Positions 35,838 to 45,707 of a DNA stretch of 64,000 bases are shown one piece after another. This DNA is from Microbacterium sp. MYb66 (GTDB lineage Bacteria; Actinomycetota; Actinomycetes; Actinomycetales; Microbacteriaceae): positions 186,001-250,000 of the forward strand of contig NZ_PCOV01000005.1 of NCBI RefSeq assembly GCF_002979435.1, written 5' to 3'. Within the stretch, counting starts at the first letter, position 1; each line of letters begins with the position of its first letter. A model generated the notes under the pieces. The model did no database searches, had not been told where the DNA came from, and saw nothing but the letters and a program-made list of their open reading frames with translations. The translations under genes and the position numbers were made by a program.

Positions 35838-36905
35838 ATGATCGCCACGGCACCCGCAGCACCCGCAGCCCCCGAGGCGACCCGCCCCGACGGGACGGTG
35901 ACCCTGAGCGGGGTCACCAAGTCGTTCGGCGAGTTCACCGCCGTCCGCGACCTCGACCTCGAGGTCGCCTCGGGGGAGTTCCTGTCGATGCTCGGACCGT
36001 CGGGTTCGGGCAAGACGACGGTGCTCCGCATGATCGCGGGCTTCGAAGACGCCACCGGCGGCACCATCCGACTCTCCGGGGTCGACGTGACCCGCACGCC
36101 GCCGCACGCCCGACCGGTGAACACCGTCTTCCAGGATTACGCGCTCTTCCCGCACCTGACCATCGCCGACAACGTCGGCTACGGACTCCGCGTCCGCGGC
36201 GAGGGCAAGAGCGCCCGCGCCGCGCGGGTGCAGGCCTCGCTGGAGCAGGTGCGGCTCGATCACGTCGCCGACCGCCTGCCGCACCAGTTGTCGGGTGGCC
36301 AGCGCCAGCGCATCGCCCTGGCCCGCGCGCTCATCCTGCGCCCCCAGGTGCTCCTGCTCGACGAGCCGCTCGGAGCGCTCGACAAGCAGCTCCGCGAGCA
36401 GATGCAGATCGAGCTCAAGCAGATTCAGCGCGAGGTCGGCATCACCTTCATCTTCGTCACCCATGACCAGGAGGAGGCACTCACGCTGAGCGACCGCGTC
36501 GCCGTGTTCAACGGCGGCCGGATCGAGCAGGTCGGCACCGCGCGCGACGTGTACGAGCGTCCGCAGACGGAGTTCGTCGCACGCTTCCTCGGCCTGTCGA
36601 ACCTGATCGGCGGCGAGCTCGCCGAGAGCCTGACCGGCGATCGGCGGACGATGAGCGTGCGTCCGGAGCGGATGCGCCTGGCGGGCCCGGATGCTGCGCT
36701 CGCCGACGGCGAGGTCGGCCTCTCCGGAACGATCACCGAAGTCGTCTACACCGGACCGGCGACCCGCTACCTGATCTCGACCGAGGCGGGCATCGACCTC
36801 ATCGCCGAGCGCCCGAACGCCCGCCACTTCGCCGACGGCGATCTCGGCCGAGGACACCACGTCCGTGCCGTCTGGTCACCCGACCACGCGGCTCGGCTTC
36901 CCTGA
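35838..36905 (+). CDS. potA: Spermidine/putrescine-type ABC transporter ATPase
   Basis: 355 residues. Walker A is GPSGSGKTT, the Q-loop is FQDYALFPH, the signature is LSGGQRQR, Walker B is LLLDEPLGALD and the switch is THDQEEA. A C-terminal TOBE domain follows, the PotA/FbpC type. GAGGAG stands 7 nt before the ATG. First gene of potABCD-like operon; it powers uptake through the two permeases downstream. Confidence 0.9.
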   Translation: MIATAPAAPAAPEATRPDGTVTLSGVTKSFGEFTAVRDLDLEVASGEFLSMLGPSGSGKTTVLRMIAGFEDATGGTIRLSGVDVTRTPPHARPVNTVFQDYALFPHLTIADNVGYGLRVRGEGKSARAARVQASLEQVRLDHVADRLPHQLSGGQRQRIALARALILRPQVLLLDEPLGALDKQLREQMQIELKQIQREVGITFIFVTHDQEEALTLSDRVAVFNGGRIEQVGTARDVYERPQTEFVARFLGLSNLIGGELAESLTGDRRTMSVRPERMRLAGPDAALADGEVGLSGTITEVVYTGPATRYLISTEAGIDLIAERPNARHFADGDLGRGHHVRAVWSPDHAARLP

Positions 36906-36957
36906 AACACCGCAACACCCATGCACACCTGCAGCACCGATCACGAAGGAGCGATCC

Positions 36958-38142
36958 ATGCGTAAGAAGATCCTGGCGACCTCGGCGATGGCGGCCGTCG
37001 CCGCCCTCGCCCTGTCCGGCTGTTCCGCCGGAGGAGAGACGACGTCGGAAGGTTCCGGCGGCCTCCAGATCGACGTCCCCGACATCGCGATGCAGGAGAC
37101 GCTCGGCGACTACGAGGGCGAGGTCAACATCGTCGCCTGGAGCGGGTTCGTCGAGGCCGACTGGAGCGATGCCTTCACCGAAGAGACCGGCTGCGTCGTG
37201 AACCGCCGCGTCGCCGGCACCAGCGACGAGATGGTCCAGCTCATGCGGACCGGCGACTACGACCTGGTCTCGGCCTCGGGCGACGCGAGCCTGCGCCTGA
37301 TCGCAGGTGGCGACGTGCAGCCGCTCAACCTCGAGCTCATCCCGAACTTCGGCGACGACATCGTCGAGGGCATGAAGGGGCAGATCTACGACACGATCAA
37401 CGGCAAGTCCTACGGCATCCCGATCGGTCGCGGCGCGAACATCCTCCAGTACAACAGCGAGGTCGTCACCGAGGAGCCCACCAGCTGGGACATCGCCTGG
37501 GAGAAGGACAGCCCGTACGCCGGCAAGGTCATCGCCTACGACGCCCCGATCTACATCGCCGACGCCGCGGTGTACCTGATGGCGCACGAGCCCGACCTCG
37601 GCATCACCAACCCGTACGCGCTCGACCAGGAGCAGCTGGATGCCGCGATCGACCTGCTCAAGCAGCAGAACGACATCGTCTCCGAGTACTGGTCCGACCC
37701 CGCCGCGCAGATCACCTCGTTCGCGGGCGGCACCACGGTGCTCGGAACCTCGTGGGAGGTGCTGCGCAAGCTCACCGAGGACGACAAGTTCAAGAGCGTG
37801 CTGCCCGAGGAGGGCTCGACCGGCTGGTCGGACGCCTGGATGCTGGCGACGGAGTCGAAGAACCCGAACTGCGCGTACGCGTGGATGGACTACTCGTCCT
37901 CGCCCGAGGTGAACGGCGCGATCGCGATGAACTTCGGCATGGCACCGGCGAACGCCGCGTTCTGCGAGACCGGCGACGAGGCGAAGGCGCACTGCGACTA
38001 CTTCAACGCCACGGACGAGGAGTACTTCAAGAACGTGTGGTTCTGGACGACTCCGATCGAGCAGTGCATCGACGGCCGCACGGACGTCACCTGCACCAAC
38101 TTCCAGCAGTGGACGGACGCCTGGCTCTCCGTCAAGGGCTGA
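36958..38142 (+). CDS. potD: Spermidine/putrescine-type substrate-binding lipoprotein
   Basis: 394 residues with signal peptide and lipobox LSGC (Cys about residue 22). The mature part resembles PotD/PotF (VNIVAWSGFVEADWSDAF, later YDLVSASGDASLRLI), the binding domain for polyamines. Six Cys in the second half, two of them in the last 30 residues, suggest disulfides. It is followed by a hairpin before the permeases. The ligand class is inferred from the family and from the neighbouring amine oxidase. Confidence 0.88.
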   Translation: MRKKILATSAMAAVAALALSGCSAGGETTSEGSGGLQIDVPDIAMQETLGDYEGEVNIVAWSGFVEADWSDAFTEETGCVVNRRVAGTSDEMVQLMRTGDYDLVSASGDASLRLIAGGDVQPLNLELIPNFGDDIVEGMKGQIYDTINGKSYGIPIGRGANILQYNSEVVTEEPTSWDIAWEKDSPYAGKVIAYDAPIYIADAAVYLMAHEPDLGITNPYALDQEQLDAAIDLLKQQNDIVSEYWSDPAAQITSFAGGTTVLGTSWEVLRKLTEDDKFKSVLPEEGSTGWSDAWMLATESKNPNCAYAWMDYSSSPEVNGAIAMNFGMAPANAAFCETGDEAKAHCDYFNATDEEYFKNVWFWTTPIEQCIDGRTDVTCTNFQQWTDAWLSVKG

Positions 38143-38150
38143 CCCGTGAC

Positions 38151-38180
38151 GAGGGGGCGGGTCTCGCGGCCCGCCCCCTC
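38151..38180 (+). terminator. Intercistronic hairpin between binding protein and permeases
   Basis: An 11-bp perfect stem (38151-38161 with 38170-38180) with an 8-nt loop. Its stem bases are nearly those of the hairpin at 10737-10768, which sits at the same operon position. Likely an attenuator or stabiliser giving binding-protein excess. Confidence 0.7.
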
Positions 38181-38218
38181 GCCCCCGCAGATCTTCCGCA
38201 ACCACGAACGGGATCGAC

Positions 38219-39046
38219 ATGAAGCGCCGCCTCCGGATCGCCGGGCTCCTGGCCCTTCCGATGACCTGGCTCATCGGGATCTACATCTTCTCGCTGGTCA
38301 TGCTCCTCGTGACCGCCTTCTGGATCACCGATCCCTTCACCTCGAAGGTGAAGCCCGGGTTCACGCTGCGCAACTTCGAGCAGCTCTTCGTCAACCCCGC
38401 GTACCTGTCGACGTCGTTGCGCACCCTCGGGATCGCGCTCGCCGTGACGGTGCTCGCCATCCTCATCTCCGTCCCCCTCGGCATCTTCATGGCGAAGGTC
38501 GCCTCGCCGTGGCTGCGGGCGCTGCTCGCGGTCTCGATCACCCTGCCGCTGTGGGCCGGATACCTGGTGAAGGTGCTCGCGATGCGGATCACGTTCACCG
38601 AGCAGGGCTTCGCGAACTGGCTGCTCGCACCCCTCGGGCTCTCCGGCCCCGGCTTCAGCATCCTGACCGTCGTGCTCACCCTCACGTACCTCTGGCTGCC
38701 GTACATGGCGGTGCCCGTCTACACCGCGATCCGCCAGGTGCCGCCGAACCTCTTCGACGCCTCCGCCGATCTCGGCGCCGGATCCTGGCGCACGATCGTG
38801 GCGGTCGTGCTCCCGCTCATCAAACCGGCTCTGATCGCCGGTTCCGTGTTCACGTTCTCGCTGAGTCTCGGCGACTACCTGGTCGCCCGATTCGTCGGCG
38901 GCGACACGCAGATGATCGGCAGCGTGATCGCGTCGAACATCAACCTGAACCCGCCACTGGCGGCCGCGTACTCGCTGGTCCCCATCGCGTTCGTCGTGAT
39001 CTACCTGGTGAGCGTGCAGCGCACCGGTGCTCTGGAAAGGATGTGA
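38219..39046 (+). CDS. potB: Polyamine-type ABC transporter permease PotB
   Basis: 275 residues, six membrane segments, with the EAA-like loop (FDASADLGAGSWRTIVAVVLP) typical of PotB/PotH. It forms half of the channel. It ends 7 bp before the second permease start. Confidence 0.9.
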   Translation: MKRRLRIAGLLALPMTWLIGIYIFSLVMLLVTAFWITDPFTSKVKPGFTLRNFEQLFVNPAYLSTSLRTLGIALAVTVLAILISVPLGIFMAKVASPWLRALLAVSITLPLWAGYLVKVLAMRITFTEQGFANWLLAPLGLSGPGFSILTVVLTLTYLWLPYMAVPVYTAIRQVPPNLFDASADLGAGSWRTIVAVVLPLIKPALIAGSVFTFSLSLGDYLVARFVGGDTQMIGSVIASNINLNPPLAAAYSLVPIAFVVIYLVSVQRTGALERM

Positions 39047-39053
39047 GTCGCGC

Positions 39054-39866
39054 ATGCTGAGACTGTCCCGCACCTCCAAGGTCGTCCTCGGGGTCATCGT
39101 CGCGATCGTGCTCGCGTTCATGTACATCCCGCTCGCGCTGGTCGTGCTCAACTCGTTCAACTCCGCCCGCATCGTGAGCTGGCCGGTCGCCGGGTTCTCG
39201 CTCGAATGGTGGGGCAAGGCCTTCACGAGCGAGCCGGTGCGTGCAGCCCTCCTGAACTCGGTGCTCGTCGCCTCCGGTGCCACCGTGATCGCCGTCATCC
39301 TCGGCACGCTCGTGGCCTTCGCACTGCAGCGGTATTCGTTCTTCGGCCAGCGTGCCGTGAACCTTCTGGTCGTGCTGCCGATCGCCCTTCCCGGCATCGT
39401 CACGGGTGTCGCGCTGAACAACACGTACAACCAGCTGCTCGAGCCCATCGGCATCCAGGTCGGGTTCTACGGCATGATCATCGCGCACGGCACCTTCTGC
39501 ATCGTCATGGTGTTCAACAACGTGCTCGCCCGGCTCCGGCGGATGAACCCCGGCATCGAGGAGGCCTCGAAAGACCTCGGGGCGAGCCCCTGGCAGACGT
39601 TCCTGCTGGTGACTCTCCCGCAGTTCCGCAGCGCGCTCATCGCGGGCGCGATCCTCGCCTTCGCCCTCAGCTTCGACGAGGTGTACGTGACGATCTTCAC
39701 GGCTCCGCCGGGCGTCGACACCCTGCCGCTGTGGATCATGAACCAGATGGCGCGGCCCAATGAGGCCAACGTCGTCAACGTCGTCGCGACGGTCGTCATC
39801 GTCGCGTCCTTCATCCCGGTGTGGATCTCACAGCGGCTCGGGAAGGAGGTCGACGAGCGCGGCTGA
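39054..39866 (+). CDS. potC: Polyamine-type ABC transporter permease PotC
   Basis: 270 residues, six membrane segments, EAA loop EEASKDLGASPWQTFLLVTLP. The ATG at 39054 is chosen; an AAAGGA lies 12 nt upstream, a long spacing. It completes the importer. Two hairpins separate it from the amine oxidase gene. Confidence 0.9.
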   Translation: MLRLSRTSKVVLGVIVAIVLAFMYIPLALVVLNSFNSARIVSWPVAGFSLEWWGKAFTSEPVRAALLNSVLVASGATVIAVILGTLVAFALQRYSFFGQRAVNLLVVLPIALPGIVTGVALNNTYNQLLEPIGIQVGFYGMIIAHGTFCIVMVFNNVLARLRRMNPGIEEASKDLGASPWQTFLLVTLPQFRSALIAGAILAFALSFDEVYVTIFTAPPGVDTLPLWIMNQMARPNEANVVNVVATVVIVASFIPVWISQRLGKEVDERG

Positions 39867-41369
<1,503 letters not shown>

Positions 41370-41392
41370 CGGCAGCCTCGGCGAGAGTGCGG

Positions 41393-41427
41393 CGGAGCGG
41401 GGGTCGGCGGATTCGACCCCCGCTCCG
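41393..41427 (+). terminator. Terminator after the amine oxidase gene
   Basis: A 14-bp perfect stem (41393-41406 with 41414-41427) with a 7-nt loop lies 24 bp after the stop codon. Confidence 0.85.
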
Positions 41428-41497
41428 TCATGTCCTCGGACCGCGGCATCCGGGGCCCGGTGACATGGTCGGTCTCACTTCCCCGCCTCGGTGCGAC

Positions 41498-41527
41498 TTT
41501 GACATAGGTCAAAATCTGCCCTAGCGT
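41498..41527 (+). promoter_or_regulatory. Leaderless promoter with palindromic operator before the MocR gene
   Basis: -35 TTGACA (41499-41504) and -10 TAGCGT (41522-41527) are 17 bp apart, and the ATG follows 6 nt later. The -35 lies inside TTTGAC-ATAG-GTCAAA (41498-41513), a perfect 6-bp inverted repeat that is the obvious autoregulatory site. Confidence 0.8.
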
Positions 41528-41533
41528 CGAGCC

Positions 41534-42877
41534 ATGGCTCAGGGCGACGACCGCGACGGTGTTCCGCATGGCATCACGGGGACGACGGCTGCGGAGATAT
41601 CCGAGAGCGTGCGCGATCTCGTGGAACGCGGCGCATTCGCTCCCGGTGAGCACCTCCCGTCCGTCCGGGCCCTCGCCGACAGCCTCGGTGTCAACCGCAA
41701 CACGGTGCTCGCCGCCTACCGCGCACTGGTCACGGCACGGATCGCGGTGACGGGCGGTCGCACCGGGACGACGGTGCTCGGTCCGCAGCACAACGCGGAC
41801 GAGGGGTTCGCCGACACGGTGCTGCGCGACATCGCCAGCGGAAATCCGGATGCGTCGCTCCTGCCCGACCTCGCCCCGGCGTTCGCCTCGGTCCGGCCCG
41901 CGCATGTGCTGTACGGGGAATCGGTCATCGACCCCGACCTCGCCGAGTGGGCGACGCAGTGGATCGCCGCGGACCACCCCCGCGCCTTCCGCCTCTCGGT
42001 CACGGCCGGAGCCGTCGACGCGGTCGAGCGTCTCCTCGCGCAGACCCTCGTGCAGGGCGATCGCGTCGGCCTGGAAGACCCCTGCTTCCTCTCCAGCATC
42101 CATACCGCCCGCCTCGCCGGATACACGCCGGTCGCGATTCCCGTGGACGGCGAGGGGATGACCGCCTCGGGTCTTCGGGCGGCCATCGAGAGCGGGGTGC
42201 GAGCGATCGTCTGCACGCCCCGCGCGCACAACCCGACCGGCGTGAGCATCAGCCCGGCGCGCGCGCAGGAGCTCCGCGAGGTCCTCGCCGACCACCCGCA
42301 CCTCCTGGTGATCGAAGACGACCACTTCTCGCTTCTCGCCCCGACGCCGTACGCGAGCATCATCGCGCCGACCCAGCAGCGGTGGGCGCTGGTCCGCTCG
42401 GTGTCGAAGTTCCTCGGACCCGACATGCGCCTGGCGGTGACGGCATCCGATCCGGTCACCGCGGGACGGCTGGCGCTGCGGCTCAGTCCGGGGACGATGT
42501 GGGTGAGCCACGTCATGCAGCGACTCGTCGCCGGGATGATGAGCGATGAGCGCACACTCGCGCTCATCGCCGATGCCGGGGCGCACTATGCGGCCCGCAA
42601 TCGGGCGTTCGTGACGATGCTCGCCGATCGCGGCCTGACGGCGCAGAGCGACGGCGGACTCAACGTGTGGGTGGATGTGCGCGGCGACGCCGTCCGGGTG
42701 GGCCGCGATCTGGCACACCTCGGTTGGCTCGTGCGCGCAGGCGGCGAGTTCGCGCTCGAACCCGGCGGCACGACCGCGGCGGAGCATCTGCGGCTGACCG
42801 TGCACGATCTCGACGATGCCGAGATGCAGCGCCTGGCCGATCACCTCGCCGGTGCCATCGCCGGACCAGGCGGCTGA
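41534..42877 (+). CDS. MocR-type regulator: GntR winged helix fused to an aminotransferase domain
   Basis: 447 residues: a GntR helix-turn-helix (about 20-75, HLPSVRALADSLGVNRNTV) joined to a fold-type-I PLP aminotransferase domain with PRAHNPTG and the PLP Lys in SVSKFLGPDMRL. MocR proteins regulate vitamin B6, GABA, taurine or similar amine pathways using PLP as cofactor. This one is transcribed alone from a leaderless promoter. It stands after the amine oxidase and shares its orientation, but a terminator separates them. Confidence 0.9.
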   Translation: MAQGDDRDGVPHGITGTTAAEISESVRDLVERGAFAPGEHLPSVRALADSLGVNRNTVLAAYRALVTARIAVTGGRTGTTVLGPQHNADEGFADTVLRDIASGNPDASLLPDLAPAFASVRPAHVLYGESVIDPDLAEWATQWIAADHPRAFRLSVTAGAVDAVERLLAQTLVQGDRVGLEDPCFLSSIHTARLAGYTPVAIPVDGEGMTASGLRAAIESGVRAIVCTPRAHNPTGVSISPARAQELREVLADHPHLLVIEDDHFSLLAPTPYASIIAPTQQRWALVRSVSKFLGPDMRLAVTASDPVTAGRLALRLSPGTMWVSHVMQRLVAGMMSDERTLALIADAGAHYAARNRAFVTMLADRGLTAQSDGGLNVWVDVRGDAVRVGRDLAHLGWLVRAGGEFALEPGGTTAAEHLRLTVHDLDDAEMQRLADHLAGAIAGPGG

Positions 42878-42890
42878 CCGCATCCGACCC

Positions 42891-42961
42891 GGTGGAGTGA
42901 CCGAGTGGCCAGGTCGCGGTCCGCAAGACCGCGCACGCAGGTTCGAATCCTGCCTCCACCT
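42891..42961 (+). tRNA. tRNA-Cys (GCA)
   Basis: A 71-nt cloverleaf: acceptor GGTGGAG with CTCCACC, D-stem ACC/GGT, anticodon stem GCGGT/ACCGC, loop CCGCAAG with anticodon GCA, and T-arm GCAGG-TTCGAAT-CCTGC. The discriminator T at 42961 is the tRNA-Cys identity base; CCA is not encoded. Position 33, nearly always U, is C here. Confidence 0.93.
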
Positions 42962-43006
42962 CAGACCGGGCTCAGACGAGCCGACGCCGACGAAGGGCAT
43001 CCCGCC

Positions 43007-44119
43007 ATGGACAGCGCATTCATTCCCGCAGCCAAGCCGATCATCGGCGATGAGGAGGTGGCCGCGGTCGAACGCGTGCTGCGCAGCGGCATGCTCGCCC
43101 AGGGGCCGGAGGTGGCCGCATTCGAGAGCGAGTTCTCGGAGCAGTTCCTCGCCGGTCGCACGGCGGTCGCGGTCAACTCGGGCACGAGCGGTCAGCTCCT
43201 CGGCCTCCTCGCGGCGGGAGTGGGCCCGGGCGACGAGGTGATCGTCCCGTCGTTCACGTTCGCGGCGGTCGCGAACTCGGTCGTGCTCGCGGGCGCGACC
43301 CCGGTCTTCGTCGACATCGAGCCGGCGCACTTCACGCTCGACCCCGCCGGGGTGCGGGACGCGATCACCCCGCGGACGAAGGGCATCATGCCGGTGCATC
43401 TGTACGGGCATCCGTTCCTCGTCGACGACATCGAGGCGGTGGCCGCCGAGCATGGTCTGGCGATCTACGAGGATGCCGCGCAGGCGCACGGCGCCGCCTG
43501 GCGAGGGCGTCCGGCCGGCACCATCGGGGCGTTCGGGATGTTCAGCCTGTACCCCACGAAGAACATGACGGCCATCGAAGGCGGCATCGTCGCGTGCGCG
43601 GACGAGGGCATCGCCCGCACCGTCCGGCTGCTGCGCAACCAGGGCATGGAAACGCAGTACGCGAACGAGATCGTCGGATACAACAACCGCATGAGCGAGG
43701 TGCACGCGGCAGTGGGGCGCGTGCAGCTGCGGAAGGTCGGCGAGTGGACCCGCTGGCGGCAGCGGAATGCGGCACGGCTGGATGCCGAGCTCGCCGGCAT
43801 CGACGGTCTCACCGTCCCGGCGGTGGCCGAGGGCGCCCAGCACGTCTACCACCAGTACACGGTGCGGATCGCGGACGGCGAGCGGGACCGGGTGCGCGAT
43901 GCGCTGCGCGACGAGCACGGCGTCGGCGCCGGGGTGTACTACCCGATCCCGAACCACCGCCTCCCCTCGCTGCAGAAGTACGCTCCGAGCACGGAGCTGC
44001 CCGAGACCGAGCGGGCGGCGCGAGAGGTGCTCTCGATCCCGGTCCACCCCTCGCTGACCCCGGCCGACCTCGACCGCGTGATCCGCGGCCTCACGGCGGC
44101 GCTGTCGGCGGGCGGCTGA
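43007..44119 (+). CDS. DegT/DnrJ/EryC1/StrS-family aminotransferase
   Basis: 370 residues, the fold of PLP-dependent sugar aminotransferases: NSGTSGQLLGL at the N-terminal domain, VPSFTFAAVANSV, YEDAAQAHGA, and the PLP Lys in SLYPTKNMTAIEGG. Such enzymes transaminate keto-sugars for nucleotide-sugar or antibiotic-sugar synthesis. No other sugar-nucleotide genes are near, so the product is unknown. It begins 45 bp after the tRNA. Confidence 0.9.
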   Translation: MDSAFIPAAKPIIGDEEVAAVERVLRSGMLAQGPEVAAFESEFSEQFLAGRTAVAVNSGTSGQLLGLLAAGVGPGDEVIVPSFTFAAVANSVVLAGATPVFVDIEPAHFTLDPAGVRDAITPRTKGIMPVHLYGHPFLVDDIEAVAAEHGLAIYEDAAQAHGAAWRGRPAGTIGAFGMFSLYPTKNMTAIEGGIVACADEGIARTVRLLRNQGMETQYANEIVGYNNRMSEVHAAVGRVQLRKVGEWTRWRQRNAARLDAELAGIDGLTVPAVAEGAQHVYHQYTVRIADGERDRVRDALRDEHGVGAGVYYPIPNHRLPSLQKYAPSTELPETERAAREVLSIPVHPSLTPADLDRVIRGLTAALSAGG

Positions 44120-44131
44120 GAGCGACGCTCG

Positions 44132-45010
44132 TCAGGCAGCCAGAGACAGCCAGGCGCGCGGCGAGCTCCCGAGGCGCTGGGCGAAGACGCGGGAGAACGC
44201 CGAGGCGCTCGCGTAGCCGAGCTCGGCCGCCACGGAGCCCACCGACCTGCCGGCGCGCAGCTGCTCCTGGGCGACCGTGAGCCGCCACTCCGTGAGGTAG
44301 TCGCCGGGGGAGCGTCCGAGCACCTCCTTGAACCGGGCCGCGAAGGCGCTCCGCGACAGTGCGGCCGTGCGAGCCAGGGCGTCGAGTGTCCAGGGATCTC
44401 CCGGCGCCTCGTGGATCGCCACCAGGGCCGGTGCGAGCCGTTCGTCCGCCAGGCCGGGCAGGAGGCCCGGCGGCAGCGCGAGCCGGTCGGAGTGGTCGAG
44501 CATCCACCGCAGCAGCTGGATCAGGATGACCTCGAACATCCGGTCGGCCAGCAGCGGGCGACCGCAGCGGACGTTGTCGACCTCGGCGAACAGGAGGTCG
44601 AGAGCGGGCCCGAGAGTCGACACCTCGTCGAGGGGGATGACGATGGCCGAGGGGAGCGTGCGCACCAGAGGGTGGGTGGCGCCGCCGTCGAAGTCCAGTG
44701 TCGCGCACGCGAAGTCCGACTCATCGGTCGGGGCGTTGAGGAAGGCGTGATCGATCGGGCGGGGGAAGAAGAGCAGGCTCGGCCGGGTGATGACCTCGCG
44801 CTCCGTGCTGCCGTCGGCCCGGCGGTGCGTCACCTCCATCTCGCCCCGACGCAGAACGTGCAGAAAGCCGTGTCCGGTGCTCGCGGCGAACGTGGTCGTC
44901 CCGCACAGGGGACCGCTGTGGAACAGGCGCGTGCGCACGCGGAAGCGCTCGAGCAACGGAGTGAGGCGATCGAGCGGAGGCATGACTCCAGTATCTGGAC
45001 GATCGGTCAT
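44132..45010 (-). CDS. AraC-family regulator with cupin domain
   Basis: 292 residues: N-terminal cupin-like sensor (about 20-130, GHGFLHVLRRGEMEV) and two C-terminal helix-turn-helix units (about 205-290, ending FSRVFAQRLGSSPRAWL). It is divergent from the AhpD-like gene and probably activates it. An AATAC-N5-GTATT inverted repeat (45012-45026) lies directly before its start. Confidence 0.9.
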   Translation of the reverse strand: MTDRPDTGVMPPLDRLTPLLERFRVRTRLFHSGPLCGTTTFAASTGHGFLHVLRRGEMEVTHRRADGSTEREVITRPSLLFFPRPIDHAFLNAPTDESDFACATLDFDGGATHPLVRTLPSAIVIPLDEVSTLGPALDLLFAEVDNVRCGRPLLADRMFEVILIQLLRWMLDHSDRLALPPGLLPGLADERLAPALVAIHEAPGDPWTLDALARTAALSRSAFAARFKEVLGRSPGDYLTEWRLTVAQEQLRAGRSVGSVAAELGYASASAFSRVFAQRLGSSPRAWLSLAA

Positions 45011-45104
45011 GAATACAAGACGTATTGGTGCGTATCGTCCGCCGGTTCTCGAGAGGCTGGAGGCGAGCCCGACCCGGTCTCATCGCCTATCGAAGGAGCA
45101 TCCC

Positions 45105-45650
45105 GTGCCCAACGTCCCTCTCATCGACCGTGACACCGCCACCGGAGCCGTGAAGGAGCAGTTCGATCAGATCGCTGCGGCCTTCGGCGCCGTCCCCGCG
45201 ATGTTCCGCGCCGTCGCCAACTCGCCCGCCGCACTGACCAGCATGTGGGGTGCGTTCGGCGCCTACGGGGTCGGCGTGCTCGGCCCGGCCCTCGGCGAGC
45301 AGATCGCCGTCGCGGTCGCCGACCGCAACTCGTGCGGCTACTGCCTCGCGGCGCACACCGCGCTCGGCAAGAAGGCCGGTCTCTCCCGCGACGAGCTCTC
45401 CGCAGCGCAGAGTGGGGAGTCGGATGACCCGCGCACCGCCGCCCTGCTCGCCTTCGTCCTGAAGCTGGTCGACGAACGCGGTCAGGTGTCTTCGGCCGAC
45501 GTCGACGCCGTTCGCGCGCACGGCTGGGAGGACGGTCAGATCGTGGAGGCCATTGGCCAGGTCGCGCTGAACCTGTTCACGAACTACGTGAACATCGCGC
45601 TGGATGTGCCGATCGACTTCCCCACCGTCGCGCTGCGTCGCGCGAGCTGA
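45105..45650 (+). CDS. Carboxymuconolactone decarboxylase / AhpD-like protein
   Basis: 181 residues of the CMD/AhpD fold with the redox triad C-x-x-C-x-x-x-H in SCGYCLAAH (about residues 77-84). AhpD-like proteins of this type reduce peroxides or reactive electrophiles via the Cys pair. The GTG has AAGGAG 7 nt upstream. Its divergence from an AraC regulator suggests stress- or substrate-induced expression. A strong hairpin follows. Confidence 0.9.
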   Translation: MPNVPLIDRDTATGAVKEQFDQIAAAFGAVPAMFRAVANSPAALTSMWGAFGAYGVGVLGPALGEQIAVAVADRNSCGYCLAAHTALGKKAGLSRDELSAAQSGESDDPRTAALLAFVLKLVDERGQVSSADVDAVRAHGWEDGQIVEAIGQVALNLFTNYVNIALDVPIDFPTVALRRAS

Positions 45651-45662
45651 CGGCAGCCGCAG

Positions 45663-45703
45663 GCGAAGGGCCGGGTCCCCGAGAGGGGCCCGGCCCTCTT
45701 CGC
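45663..45703. terminator. Terminator between converging genes
   Basis: A long stem (45663-45680 with 45685-45703, GAGA loop, one bulge on each side) lies between the AhpD-like and the GATase genes and can serve both strands. Confidence 0.8.
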
Positions 45704-45707
45704 TCGC

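Noticed and set aside
42891..42961. tRNA-Cys as an attachment site of an integrated element
   Set aside because: No integrase, no repeated tRNA 3' end in the window and no phage-like genes on either side.
43007..44119. Part of an antibiotic or surface-sugar biosynthesis cluster
   Set aside because: The aminotransferase stands alone; no nucleotide-sugar dehydratase, epimerase or glycosyltransferase lies next to it.
45012..45026. AATAC-N5-GTATT repeat as a firm AraC operator
   Set aside because: AraC proteins usually bind direct repeats, the arms are only 5 bp and no promoter could be placed against it; mentioned only as a possible site.
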